Below are positions 1 through 8,463 of a stretch of 64,000 bases of DNA, piece after piece. Source of the stretch: RGIG5612 sp045616165 (lineage in GTDB: Bacteria > Bacillota > Clostridia > Lachnospirales > Lachnospiraceae); the NCBI GenBank assembly GCA_045616165.1, contig JAZLGF010000023.1, positions 1-64,000 on the forward strand, given 5' to 3'. The notes under the pieces were generated by a model. It was given only the letters and a program-made list of their open reading frames with translations. It ran no database searches and was not told the DNA's origin. The stretch's first letter is position 1; each line of letters begins with the position of its first letter. A program made the position numbers and the translations under genes.

Positions 1-25
1 CAACATCCACAGTGTTTTTGAACAA

Positions 26-250
26 TTCCCAATATAGATAAACTACTCTCATATGTTGGGAAAATAATTATTACTCTTCTCAAAAAATTCCCAATATAGT
101 TATCCTTCTTTCATATGTTTGGAAAAAATATACTGAAAATCCGAAAAGCTTCCCAATATAGAGACGCTTATCTCGTATATTTGGAAAATCTATACTCAAA
201 GTCAAAAAAATTTCCCAATATATCAAGCCCTCTTTTATATATTTGGAAAA
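26..250. repeat. Four-unit 62-bp tandem stem-loop array
   Basis: The block TTCCCAATATA starts at 26, 88, 150 and 212, exactly 62 bases apart. In each unit it is followed after 14 variable, pyrimidine-rich bases by a second conserved block close to ATATGTTTGGAAAA, then by about 23 variable bases. The two blocks are complementary except for one mismatch, so each unit can form an 11-pair stem. Read on the minus strand the stems are followed by T-rich runs, so they look like tandem terminator-like hairpins. The 62-bp period is not a multiple of three, so these are not protein repeats. The array may continue beyond the left edge. Confidence 0.85.
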
Positions 251-366
251 GTAGGCAGCAGGCGGACATAAGTGTACTGGCGAACATAAATCAGCTGCCG
301 TAAGTAGCGAAGCCACGGCGCGAGCATCAAGAAAAGAGCTCGACAAGTTCTGATTTGTCGAGGGAC
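251..366. other. Non-coding stretch with direct repeat, GC-rich motif and hairpin
   Basis: No credible gene lies in bases 1-425. After the 62-bp array there is a short direct repeat (GGCGGACATAA at 261-271 and GGCGAACATAA at 279-289). A GC-rich block follows at 297-323 whose first 17 bases, GCCGTAAGTAGCGAAGC, recur exactly at 34887-34903. A perfect 8-bp hairpin follows (CTCGACAA 339-346 with TTGTCGAG 355-362). The composition differs sharply from the AT-rich surroundings, which suggests a dispersed genomic repeat. No function is evident. Confidence 0.6.
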
Positions 367-399
367 GAAAAAGGAAGATGCTTTATTTAAGCATCTTCC
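367..399 (-). terminator. Rho-independent terminator of the hydrolase/flavoprotein operon
   Basis: GGAAGATGCTT (373-383) and AAGCATCTTCC (389-399) form an 11-bp stem with a 5-base loop. On the minus strand the stem is followed by TTTTT. It lies 27 bases past the stop codon of the last operon gene. Confidence 0.85.
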
Positions 400-425
400 T
401 GTCTTTCCATTATGATATGTGTTTT

Positions 426-1526
426 TTAGAATCTTCCGACTTTTGTGAGTTTCTTTGGAAGTTTTGGCATCTTGCCATCAACTTTTACGATTGCTTCTTC
501 ATCACATGCATTTACGCATTTTCCGCAATGTTCGCACATGTCTTGGTCAATCATGTGAATATAGCCCTTCTTTCCTTCGATTGCCATCTCATCACATTCA
601 TCTGCGCAATCCTCACAGCCTGTACATTTATCAGGTAAGATAACATATGTATCACCAGCTTGATAACATACTCCTGCTGGGCAAGATTTCTTTTTAATAT
701 GCGCATCAAACTCGTCAGCAAAAAGATTAAACGCATCAATCATTGGCTCTGGCATTGCTTTACCAAACGGACAATAAGAACCTACCTTTACAAGTTCTCC
801 TACTTCCTTTAAGAGATCTACGTCAGTAGCTTTTGCTTTTCCTTGATTCATTTCTGAAACTATTGTCTTAAATTGAAGTGAGCCTTCTCTACACATTACG
901 CATTTTCCACATGATGCCTGCCAAACATAATCCATATGTTTGATTAGGAAATCTACGATACATGCATCTTTAGGAATAACGGTAACGCTATTATAAAGTT
1001 CATCAACACTTACTTCCATTTCAGCAAGAGCTTCAGGAAGTACAAGTTTTCCTTTTAGTCCACCTACTAAAACTGCTTTTGCATTTAATGTGTCAGCTAC
1101 TTCGTTCAATTTAGTTCCAACGTTAACTTCCCTAACTTCTCCATTAACAGTAATATGTTTAATAGAAAAATCATTTTTACCAAGCCAATAAGCATTTTCA
1201 GGAAGTATTGTAACTATTTCCATGCCTTCATATTCTGCAACAAAATCATCCTGAATCATTGGACGTGGAAGATTTCCTAAAAATTGCTGTGCAACAGAAT
1301 ATGGATTATCTGCAGTCGGTGTTAAGATTCCTTCTTTAACCGGCCAATCAAATCCTGGATTAGTCATTCCTTTTGGAATAAGTACCATTATCTTTTCTGC
1401 TTTGTTTATTTCAGCAAATTTTAGTACGCCCGCATTTACATCATCTAAATGCTTTTCTAAAAAGTGAGGTGTGCTTTTACTATAAATATCATCTTTAACT
1501 AATGTTAAAACAATAAGTTTTTCCAT
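426..1526 (-). CDS. NuoF-like Fe-S subunit lacking the FMN/NADH domain
   Basis: This 366-residue electron-transfer protein resembles the C-terminal half of NuoF/HydB-type NADH oxidoreductase subunits. An SLBB-like segment lies at about residues 122-160. The NuoF [4Fe-4S] motif follows, with SCGKCVMCR giving C206, C209 and C212, plus C252. Two ferredoxin-type clusters lie at the C terminus (C301/304/307/311 and C331/334/337/341). The glycine-rich FMN/NADH domain (GRGGAGFP) that normally precedes SLBB is absent. Residues 1-120 resemble nothing I can name. The start codon overlaps the stop of the upstream gene (TAATG), so the two are probably translationally coupled. Electrons likely come from the NAD(P)H domain of that 708-residue partner and go to the flavoprotein encoded upstream. 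The protein has no signal peptide and should be cytoplasmic. The partner and direction of electron flow are inference. Confidence 0.75.
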   Translation of the reverse strand: MEKLIVLTLVKDDIYSKSTPHFLEKHLDDVNAGVLKFAEINKAEKIMVLIPKGMTNPGFDWPVKEGILTPTADNPYSVAQQFLGNLPRPMIQDDFVAEYEGMEIVTILPENAYWLGKNDFSIKHITVNGEVREVNVGTKLNEVADTLNAKAVLVGGLKGKLVLPEALAEMEVSVDELYNSVTVIPKDACIVDFLIKHMDYVWQASCGKCVMCREGSLQFKTIVSEMNQGKAKATDVDLLKEVGELVKVGSYCPFGKAMPEPMIDAFNLFADEFDAHIKKKSCPAGVCYQAGDTYVILPDKCTGCEDCADECDEMAIEGKKGYIHMIDQDMCEHCGKCVNACDEEAIVKVDGKMPKLPKKLTKVGRF

Positions 1527-3652
1527 TATTGCTCACCTCCTTTTGAATAATCACTCCAGAATTTTTGTGGAGCTATTTGCAATCTTAAATCGCATTGTAG
1601 ACATCTTTGTGCTTCACAATGTGATGCATCACAACTAAATCCTTCTGAGATAGGAGCAAAGTCATTCTTTCTTTCATCCGCATTTCTAATAGAAAGTTCT
1701 TCTCTACTTAGATTTGCAAAATCAGAGATTGTTCCGATGCATGGATTTGCAGTGCGCTCTACTAATGTCTCATCAATATTTCCGTCGCCGCCTAAATATT
1801 TATCCATAATCTGGGCAACTTCTCTTCCGCCTGCGATTGCATCAATTAAGAATCTTGTTCCTGTGATTACATCGCCTGCTGCGAAGACTCCATCAATACT
1901 TGTTTTATATCCACTTACGCCTGTTTCAGGATCAATTGGATATCCAAACTTATTAAGTTCGATTCCAAATTCATCTGTAAGTCCTGTAACCTGGCCTGCT
2001 GCAAATACAATGCTATCGCAAGGAATAACGTATGTGCTATCTGGGATTGCATCTTCAACAAGTGCTCTTGTATCTGGATCAAAATGGAAACTATTAATCT
2101 TATGAACTCTTAAGCCTTCTACTTTTCCATCGCCTAAAATTGCTTCGTTAGAATGAGAATCATAAAGGTTTGCACCTTCTTCTAAAGCTGCATCTCTTTC
2201 TTCTGCTGAAGCCTGGGAAGCATCCTTTTCAAGACAAACTACATTTACCGTTTTACCCATACGGATACATGTTCCGGCTACGTCAAAGGCAACGTTTCCA
2301 CCACCGATAATGTTTACTGTCTGACCTAAATCTATATCAAGTCCGAGTCTTGATGCTTGAAGAAGTTCAAGTGCAGAATAAACCTGAGGAAGATTACTTC
2401 CTTCAAGGTAGTTAAGTTTTTTACCTACGCTTGTTCCGATTGCAACTAAAACTGCGTCATAATCTTTTTTAAGTTCTGCCGCATTTGTAACAGGAGTGTT
2501 GCAAACAATTTTTACGCCTGAATCTTCAATAACTTTTACTTCGTCTAAAACTGCCTTCGTTGGAATTCTATATTCTGGCATTCCACTAGTCATATGACCA
2601 CCCGGAATAGATTTAGATTCAAATACTGTTACATCATGACCTTTTTTATTTAAGTAATAAGCTGCTGTAAGGCCGGCTGCTCCGCCACCAATAACAGCAA
2701 TTTTCTTTCCTGTTCTATCAGCAACTTTTATGTATTGTTCTTTCCAACTTTGCGTCTTATCGTTTTCTGCTGCGAAGCGTTTTAAATTTCTAATTGAAAG
2801 CGGACTATTTAAACCTTTACGTTTACATCCGTCTTCACAACGATTATTACATACAAGTCCTAGTGCATGTGGGAAAGGAACTTTCTCTCTAATAATTGCA
2901 ACCGACTTGTCTGCATCACCTTCGCAAATTGCACGAATATATGCTGGTATATCAATATGTGCCGGGCATTCTCCCTGGCATGGAACTAAAGATAAGTTCT
3001 TTGGCAAATCATCTCTAAATACACCAACTTTATCTCTAATTGATCCTGTAGGACAAACTTCAACACATGCTCCACAGAAGCGACAGTCAGCGTTTGCTAA
3101 TGAATCTCCATCAATAACTACTCTTAATCTTCCATCAACTTTTTCAAATTTTAATGCTGAAACTCCTCTTAATTCAGAACATGCTCTTACGCATCTTCCG
3201 CAAAGAATACATCTATACATTTCATGAAGCATTAAAGGATTAGTTTCGTCGGCATTAACTCTGATTTTAAGTTCTCTTAACGCACGTCCAGTATCTCCTA
3301 CATATTGTGAGATTGAAGCGAGCTGGCACTTTCCATATTTAGGGCAGCCTGTACACTCACTAGGATGTGTTTTGAACATTAAATCAGAAGCAAGCTTGCG
3401 AAGATCCTCCGCAAGCTTACTTTTAGTATTAACTACCATTTTCTCTTTAACTTTTGTTGAGCAAGAAGTTACGACTCCATCTTCGCCTTCAACTTCAACT
3501 ACACAAAGACGACAGCCTCCGTTTGGATGAAGGTTTTCTTGATAACAAAGATGTGGAATGTAAATTCCATTATCCAATGCTGCTTCTAGTATAGTTTTAC
3601 TTTCGTCAGCCAAAATATTTTGGCCATCAATTTTCAAACTTACTTGTGACAT
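1526..3652 (-). CDS. Multi-cluster Fe-S protein fused to a GltD-type FAD/NAD(P)H oxidoreductase
   Basis: This is a 708-residue modular electron-transfer protein. A NuoG/HydA-like [2Fe-2S] domain (C36, C47, C50, C64) is followed by a His-Cys3 cluster (H96, C100, C103, C109). Two [4Fe-4S] sites come next (C148/151/154/158 and C190/193/196/200). From about residue 220 it is a glutamate-synthase small-subunit-like module, with PCQGECP and VCNNRCEDGC cysteines, an FAD Rossmann motif GGGAAG at 322-327 and a second dinucleotide motif GGGNVAFD. Proteins of this build oxidise NAD(P)H and pass electrons along Fe-S clusters. The gene starts 15 bases after the upstream flavoprotein stop and overlaps the next gene by one base. 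Together with the NuoF-like subunit it probably supplies reducing power to the flavoprotein reductase. NADH versus NADPH preference cannot be read from sequence. Confidence 0.85.
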   Translation of the reverse strand: MSQVSLKIDGQNILADESKTILEAALDNGIYIPHLCYQENLHPNGGCRLCVVEVEGEDGVVTSCSTKVKEKMVVNTKSKLAEDLRKLASDLMFKTHPSECTGCPKYGKCQLASISQYVGDTGRALRELKIRVNADETNPLMLHEMYRCILCGRCVRACSELRGVSALKFEKVDGRLRVVIDGDSLANADCRFCGACVEVCPTGSIRDKVGVFRDDLPKNLSLVPCQGECPAHIDIPAYIRAICEGDADKSVAIIREKVPFPHALGLVCNNRCEDGCKRKGLNSPLSIRNLKRFAAENDKTQSWKEQYIKVADRTGKKIAVIGGGAAGLTAAYYLNKKGHDVTVFESKSIPGGHMTSGMPEYRIPTKAVLDEVKVIEDSGVKIVCNTPVTNAAELKKDYDAVLVAIGTSVGKKLNYLEGSNLPQVYSALELLQASRLGLDIDLGQTVNIIGGGNVAFDVAGTCIRMGKTVNVVCLEKDASQASAEERDAALEEGANLYDSHSNEAILGDGKVEGLRVHKINSFHFDPDTRALVEDAIPDSTYVIPCDSIVFAAGQVTGLTDEFGIELNKFGYPIDPETGVSGYKTSIDGVFAAGDVITGTRFLIDAIAGGREVAQIMDKYLGGDGNIDETLVERTANPCIGTISDFANLSREELSIRNADERKNDFAPISEGFSCDASHCEAQRCLQCDLRLQIAPQKFWSDYSKGGEQ

Positions 3653-3667
3653 CTTTAGCTCCTTAAT

Positions 3668-5137
3668 TTAGTTTTCGTCGCAATAATCTGCTGCACCTTC
3701 ACCAGCGAAACGTCCTGTATTTACGCAGTAACCCATTGTGTTACCAGGTAATAAGAACATGTATGAATCGCCATAGATTGTACATGTGTCAGTTCCTGCT
3801 GCGAAGAATCCAGGAATCTTGTTCCATTCATCATCAAGAACTTCACAGTTCTCATTAATCTTAATTCCACCTAATGTGCCGTATCCTGATGGACGGAACT
3901 TAGCTGCATAGAAAGGTGCTTTTCTAATAGGTTTAAGATATTTATTTGGTTTATAGAACTGGCTATCAAAACCATCACAGTAATCGTTGTATTCATCTAC
4001 TGTATCTACTAAAGCTTCTGGATCAATTCCTAAAAGCTCAGCGAGTTCTTCGATTGTATCTGCTTTAACAACGTCTGGGTTGTTAGGATCGTTAAGAACG
4101 TCCTCAACGCATTGCTCGAAGTCATCGATTGATTCTGGATGATGAACAAAATTAGTAACATCAAGTCCTCTCTTCTTATATCCATTAACGATTGCTTGAT
4201 CTAAGATTGAGAAGCCAACAGCTCCTTTTTGGATTGTGATTGCGTTACCTGTGAATGTAGTATTCTGCATTTGTTCTTCGTTGATAAAACGTTTTCCATA
4301 TAAGTTAACCATAAGGTTAGGTTGCATAAACACTGCAGGAATACAATCTGGACCCATATCACATTGTGGAAGAAGATAAATCTTTTCAACTGTCATTTCT
4401 GTTGTAGCTGCGCCAGCGGCGATAGCCATCTTGATTCCTTCACCTTTAAGTCCAGGAATAACGATGTTGAATAAGTCTTTACCATATGTAACGCCCATTC
4501 TTTCATGCATGTATTCTGGTGAATCTCCAGCACCACCAGTTGCAACAACTACTGCTTTACAATCAACATGATATTCTTCGCCATCATTTCCTTTAGCGTT
4601 AACGCCACAGATTTTCCCTTCTGCGTCTCTTAAGATTTCAGTAGCAGGTGTTTCATAGTAGAACTCTGCTCCGTTTTCTTTTGCTCTATCAAGCATAGCT
4701 TTGTTCATAACAGCACCACCGTTACGTCCAATACCAGCATTACCTAAAACTCCGTTAGGTGATACGATATGCCATGTTGATTCAGCTTTTGGGAAATAAG
4801 GATATGCGCCTGCAAATATAACGCCTAAATCCTCTAACCATTCAATTGTACCTGCTGATGCTTCAAAATATTTTTTAACCATGTTTGCATCTACTCTCCA
4901 GTGAGTATATTCCATGAACATTTTGAAAGCTTTTTCAACATCAATATCAATCATCTGTGCTTGTTGTTGTTTTGTTCCGATACCAAGAGGTCCCATACCC
5001 ATATTAGCAGCACCACCTGATACACTCATTTTTTCGAATGCAATAACTTTGCAACCTGCTTCTGAAGCTTCTACTGAAGCTGCAAGACCAGCAGGGCCTG
5101 TTCCAATTATTACTACATCAGCCTGTAAATTTTTCAT
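3668..5137 (-). CDS. Fumarate-reductase-like FAD-dependent oxidoreductase
   Basis: This 489-residue soluble flavoprotein belongs to the FAD_binding_2 family (fumarate reductase flavoprotein, urocanate reductase, 3-ketosteroid dehydrogenase and relatives). The N-terminal FAD motif is GTGPAG (G12xG14xxG17). The C-terminal FAD-binding segment ends in GNTMGYCVNTGRFAGEGA. These enzymes reduce or form C=C bonds next to an electron-withdrawing group. There is no signal peptide, haem motif or FMN-transfer domain, so it should work in the cytoplasm and take electrons from a partner, for which the next two genes are obvious candidates. It lies 19 bases after the hydrolase gene and is preceded by AAGGAG. 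The substrate is unknown; an enoate released by the hydrolase is a reasonable guess. Confidence 0.85.
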   Translation of the reverse strand: MKNLQADVVIIGTGPAGLAASVEASEAGCKVIAFEKMSVSGGAANMGMGPLGIGTKQQQAQMIDIDVEKAFKMFMEYTHWRVDANMVKKYFEASAGTIEWLEDLGVIFAGAYPYFPKAESTWHIVSPNGVLGNAGIGRNGGAVMNKAMLDRAKENGAEFYYETPATEILRDAEGKICGVNAKGNDGEEYHVDCKAVVVATGGAGDSPEYMHERMGVTYGKDLFNIVIPGLKGEGIKMAIAAGAATTEMTVEKIYLLPQCDMGPDCIPAVFMQPNLMVNLYGKRFINEEQMQNTTFTGNAITIQKGAVGFSILDQAIVNGYKKRGLDVTNFVHHPESIDDFEQCVEDVLNDPNNPDVVKADTIEELAELLGIDPEALVDTVDEYNDYCDGFDSQFYKPNKYLKPIRKAPFYAAKFRPSGYGTLGGIKINENCEVLDDEWNKIPGFFAAGTDTCTIYGDSYMFLLPGNTMGYCVNTGRFAGEGAADYCDEN

Positions 5138-5156
5138 AACCTTTTTCTCCTTTTAA

Positions 5157-6953
5157 TTATCTATATTCATAACCATCTGTTTTATATCTAGCTGGTATAT
5201 AAGGTACACGTAGCCATGATTCATATTGTCCACCAGTATGAATTATATGTCTGCCTTCATTATCTGTATCCCATGATAATGGTTCAAACCAACCTTCACG
5301 AATATATCCGCCTGCGATTTGAACACGAAGTTTTTGACCTTTATGCCAGAAACGGCTAGAAGGTACAATCGCAATATCAACAGGAACAATTTCGCCTGGT
5401 TTAAGTTTTTGTTCTCTCTTTTGAGCCTGTACTGGCCAGTAGTATTCGCCTTTTTGACGATAGAATTTCATTTCTTCTTCGTCAAGTTCTCTTCTACTTA
5501 CTCTCATCTTGCCCCAAGCACCTGGGTGTGGCTCATTAAGTGTATACCATGGAATCCAATTTCCTGATGCGTCTGCTTTTTGAACGTTAACAAACATATC
5601 CATCTCATTATAACTGTCTGATGAAACCCAAAGCCTAAGCCACATATAACCTGTAAGCTCTGTATCTTCTTTGAATTCCATATCGAATTCTACTCTGTCG
5701 ATATATCCGTCTTCGCCTACTTCTGCGTTATAAGAAACCTTTGATTCTTCAGCTACTGGAGTTTCTTGCATTGAAAGAGTTTTCGCATCAAGATAATATT
5801 TTCTATATTCTGTTCTCTTAAGTGGCCATTCTTTTTCAGCTCTACGCTCACAGTAATCAACATCATAAGCATCCATAACGTCAAGACGTACCTTTGGTGT
5901 CATTTCCCAACCATTGTGAATGTCTTTAAGATATCTATCATAGAATAACTTAAGATCTTGTAAGTTAACAGGTGAATATGTATCTGGCCATTCAAAATCT
6001 CTATGTGCTCTAAACCATTTAAGTTTTGATTTACATCCGATAAAAGCTCTAGAAGATCCTGGAAGATGGAAGTGTGACCATCCAGCTGTTTGGTAAACAG
6101 GAATCTTAACATTCTTAAAATCAGCTTGTTTATCTTTCCAATATCCATTATAGAAAGGATATTTACGAGCCATAGCAACCTGATCATCAACGCCACCGTT
6201 ACCAGTAACTTGAGCTGCGATAAACTCATTAAATGAAAGTGCAGGAATTCCGCCTTCATATAAAGAATCTCTAAATATATTTGTTGTGCTTTCCCAAGGA
6301 GCAATACATGCAAGGTGTGGTGGTTGTTGAGCTGCGATACCCCATTGATGCATAGCAACACCAGAGTTACCACTCATACCAACTTTTCCATTACACCATT
6401 CTTGTGAAGCGAGCCATTCAACGAAATCATATCCATCTTCACCATCTTGATGTGTAAACATATGAACGTTGCCTTCTGAATGTCCTGCACCACGTACGTC
6501 AACGTTTGCAACAGCATATCCTTGATAGCACCAGAAAGCTGGGTCTGGAGATTCAAACTTTGCAAGGTTTGAAACTGTGTGTGGTGGTACACCCATAATC
6601 TGCCATTCACTCATTCCATCGCCAGGTCTTTTTCCAAACCAGCTCCATGAAACGATAGCAGGAATTTTTTCTGTTCGATTTGCTGGAAGATAAAGATCAG
6701 TATAAATCTTACATCCATCTCTTAATACTACTTCAACATCCTGATAGCATATAACGTTTGGGGCAGCTTCGTATGTTCTTTGATTAAAAGCTGGACAAAA
6801 ACCTTGTCCCATTCTTGCCATAGGATCATCAGACTGTGAAAGATCAATATAATCCTGATTAGGTACAGGTGTTCTAGCCACTCTGTAAATAGCTTCGATT
6901 TCTTCGCCTTGATAAACTTCATTTAGTGTGAAAAATTTTCCACCGATTGCCAT
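5157..6953 (-). CDS. S15/CocE-NonD family hydrolase (acylase or esterase)
   Basis: This 598-residue alpha/beta hydrolase belongs to the X-Pro dipeptidyl-peptidase/CocE superfamily, whose members cleave esters or amides, often of xenobiotics. DVRGAGHSEG lies near residue 152. The nucleophile elbow GMSGNSG places the likely catalytic serine at S197. A C-terminal jelly-roll domain typical of the family follows, with HKGQKLRVQIAG near its end. There is no signal peptide, so it acts on imported substrate. It is the first gene of a four-gene operon with a strong AAGGAGG site. Grouped with a flavin reductase and an NAD(P)H/Fe-S module, it likely releases the acid or amine that is then reduced. The exact substrate cannot be told from sequence. 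Confidence 0.85.
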   Translation of the reverse strand: MAIGGKFFTLNEVYQGEEIEAIYRVARTPVPNQDYIDLSQSDDPMARMGQGFCPAFNQRTYEAAPNVICYQDVEVVLRDGCKIYTDLYLPANRTEKIPAIVSWSWFGKRPGDGMSEWQIMGVPPHTVSNLAKFESPDPAFWCYQGYAVANVDVRGAGHSEGNVHMFTHQDGEDGYDFVEWLASQEWCNGKVGMSGNSGVAMHQWGIAAQQPPHLACIAPWESTTNIFRDSLYEGGIPALSFNEFIAAQVTGNGGVDDQVAMARKYPFYNGYWKDKQADFKNVKIPVYQTAGWSHFHLPGSSRAFIGCKSKLKWFRAHRDFEWPDTYSPVNLQDLKLFYDRYLKDIHNGWEMTPKVRLDVMDAYDVDYCERRAEKEWPLKRTEYRKYYLDAKTLSMQETPVAEESKVSYNAEVGEDGYIDRVEFDMEFKEDTELTGYMWLRLWVSSDSYNEMDMFVNVQKADASGNWIPWYTLNEPHPGAWGKMRVSRRELDEEEMKFYRQKGEYYWPVQAQKREQKLKPGEIVPVDIAIVPSSRFWHKGQKLRVQIAGGYIREGWFEPLSWDTDNEGRHIIHTGGQYESWLRVPYIPARYKTDGYEYR

Positions 6954-7014
6954 TTTCTTTCCTCCTTAAAACTCTTCTAAAACATCTTTATTTTTTACAT
7001 AAATATACATATTA

Positions 7015-7043
7015 ATTATAAAAAAAGTGTTTATTGTAATCAA
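7015..7043 (-). promoter_or_regulatory. Probable sigma-A promoter of the hydrolase operon, inside the carD terminator
   Basis: On the minus strand, -35 TTGATT (7038-7043) and -10 TATAAT (7015-7020) are spaced by 17 bases, about 60 bases upstream of the hydrolase start. The -35 box lies inside the hairpin that terminates carD, so read-through and initiation may interfere. Confidence 0.6.
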
Positions 7044-7054
7044 TAAACACTTTT
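7015..7054 (-). terminator. Rho-independent terminator of carD
   Basis: A perfect 14-bp stem (AAAAGTGTTTATTG 7023-7036 with CAATAAACACTTTT 7041-7054) and 4-base loop are followed on the minus strand by a T run, 28 bases past the carD stop. Confidence 0.85.
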
Positions 7055-7081
7055 AGAGATATTGTTGAATTGTAAGCTCTT

Positions 7082-7585
7082 TCAGCCACCAGCTACCTGG
7101 TTTTTAACGTATTCTTTTACTTTTTGTCTTTCCATGTTAAGCGCAACTGCAAGTTCTCCATAAAGTTTTTCTTCAGCTAATTGGAAATATTTTTCATCAC
7201 TTGCTGTAACCTTTTTACCTTCAGCAATACGTTCTTGCTTTCTAACGTAAATAGTTTTTATCATGCTGACAAATTCTCTACAATCACAGCTACGCATAGT
7301 TTCTTTATATGTTTCCTCACGCTTCTTTTCATCTGTGATGATAAGAAGCTTAATTGATGGAATTTCTTTAACTATCTTGCGAGCCTCCTTTTTTGAAATA
7401 ACTGGGCGCATAACAACTTTGTCATTATCGCAAGGAGTAAAAATACGACTCTTTTCTGAATAATATGGAGATAAAGTATAATAATCGATTCCTTTTGGTA
7501 CCCCACTTAAATCAGGAGTTCCTATTTTTTCAACTCTACAAACACCGGTGTTACCATAGACAATAAGATCACCTACTTGAAACAC
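7082..7585 (-). CDS. CarD-family transcriptional regulator
   Basis: This 167-residue protein has the CarD/CdnL/TRCF Tudor-like RNA-polymerase-interaction domain at residues 1-65 (FQVGDLIVYGNTGVCRV). A helical C-terminal half with many basic residues follows, as in CdnL-type proteins that stabilise open promoter complexes. Translation starts at GTG after GAGAGGAAACA. It is transcribed alone, with an extended -10 promoter upstream and its own terminator, between the DUF554 gene and the hydrolase operon. There is no evidence that it regulates the neighbouring genes specifically. Confidence 0.85.
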   Translation of the reverse strand: MFQVGDLIVYGNTGVCRVEKIGTPDLSGVPKGIDYYTLSPYYSEKSRIFTPCDNDKVVMRPVISKKEARKIVKEIPSIKLLIITDEKKREETYKETMRSCDCREFVSMIKTIYVRKQERIAEGKKVTASDEKYFQLAEEKLYGELAVALNMERQKVKEYVKNQVAGG

Positions 7586-7625
7586 TGTTTCCTCTCTTTC
7601 CTTTAAAATGCCATCAACGATAGTT

Positions 7626-7643
7626 ATTATAGCATTACTATAA
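7626..7643 (-). promoter_or_regulatory. Extended -10 promoter of carD with a small palindrome
   Basis: On the minus strand TGCTATAAT (7626-7634) is an ideal extended -10 element, 41 bases upstream of the GTG start. It overlaps an inverted repeat TTATAG-n5-CTATAA (7627-7643), which could be an operator. No good -35 box is visible, as expected for an extended -10 promoter. Confidence 0.55.
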
Positions 7644-7724
7644 CAAATATTATATAGGGAACAAGAAATTTAAAAAAATCGTCAAGAAATTAAGATTTCA
7701 TTAATTATTTCTTAATAATTTTAT

Positions 7725-8453
7725 TTAGTTGAAAAACGGAATATATGAAAATGCTATCGCAAATATTAATGACGGAAGCATGTTCGATACATGCATCTGG
7801 CTTTCCCTTATAAGGTTTAAGCCAACGCAGAAGATAAGTGCATTTCCTACCATAGAAATAGCATTTAAGGTTCCTTCATGTAAAACAGGCGCAATTAGTA
7901 CTGCTAGGGCTGTTACTAATCCTTGGAAAACAAAAACCGGAATAGCCGAGAAAATTGCGCCCTTTCCAAGTGTGCAGGCCATAACTAAAATTGTTACAAA
8001 GTCTATGATGGATTTTGTAAGCAAAATAGAATAGTTATGCATTGTTGCATCTTCTATTGAGCCAATTATTGCCATAGCTCCAATAGCAACTGTACATGAA
8101 GCAAAGATAAATGCCCTTGTAAAATTTGGATCTTTTGAACTATTTGATTTTGCCTTTAACCAGTCGCCAAATCTTATAATGAGTTCTTCTAAATTAATAA
8201 GCTCTCCTACAAAATTTCCTAAGATTAAAGACAAAACAAATAGAAGTATTTTTTGTGTTTCAAATGTGCCATCATCGTTTAGGACAAGCATTTTCGAAAG
8301 CGTTCCTGCAGCTCCAATAAATATAACAACTATACCATTACATTTAAGAAGTGCATGGTGAATTCTTTCGTTAAGGAGTTTGCCAAACAAAAGGCCAAAA
8401 ATACCTCCAACGATTATTGCTGCTGTATTAATTATTGTTCCTAAACCAATCAT
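7725..8453 (-). CDS. DUF554 family membrane protein
   Basis: This 242-residue integral membrane protein has about seven hydrophobic segments and opens with the glycine-rich MIGLGTIINTAAIIVGGIFG typical of DUF554 (YdfK/YqgA) proteins. The family is widespread in Bacillota; its biochemical role is not established and a transport function is often guessed. It starts 10 bases after the glyS stop with a poor ribosome binding site, which suggests translation coupled to glyS. Confidence 0.8.
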   Translation of the reverse strand: MIGLGTIINTAAIIVGGIFGLLFGKLLNERIHHALLKCNGIVVIFIGAAGTLSKMLVLNDDGTFETQKILLFVLSLILGNFVGELINLEELIIRFGDWLKAKSNSSKDPNFTRAFIFASCTVAIGAMAIIGSIEDATMHNYSILLTKSIIDFVTILVMACTLGKGAIFSAIPVFVFQGLVTALAVLIAPVLHEGTLNAISMVGNALIFCVGLNLIRESQMHVSNMLPSLIFAIAFSYIPFFN

Positions 8454-8463
8454 AACTTTTTAA

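Noticed and set aside
26..250. 62-bp array as a CRISPR array
   Set aside because: The repeated blocks are short and imperfect, variable DNA lies both inside and between the blocks, there are only four units, and no cas gene is near. It fits a stem-loop array better.
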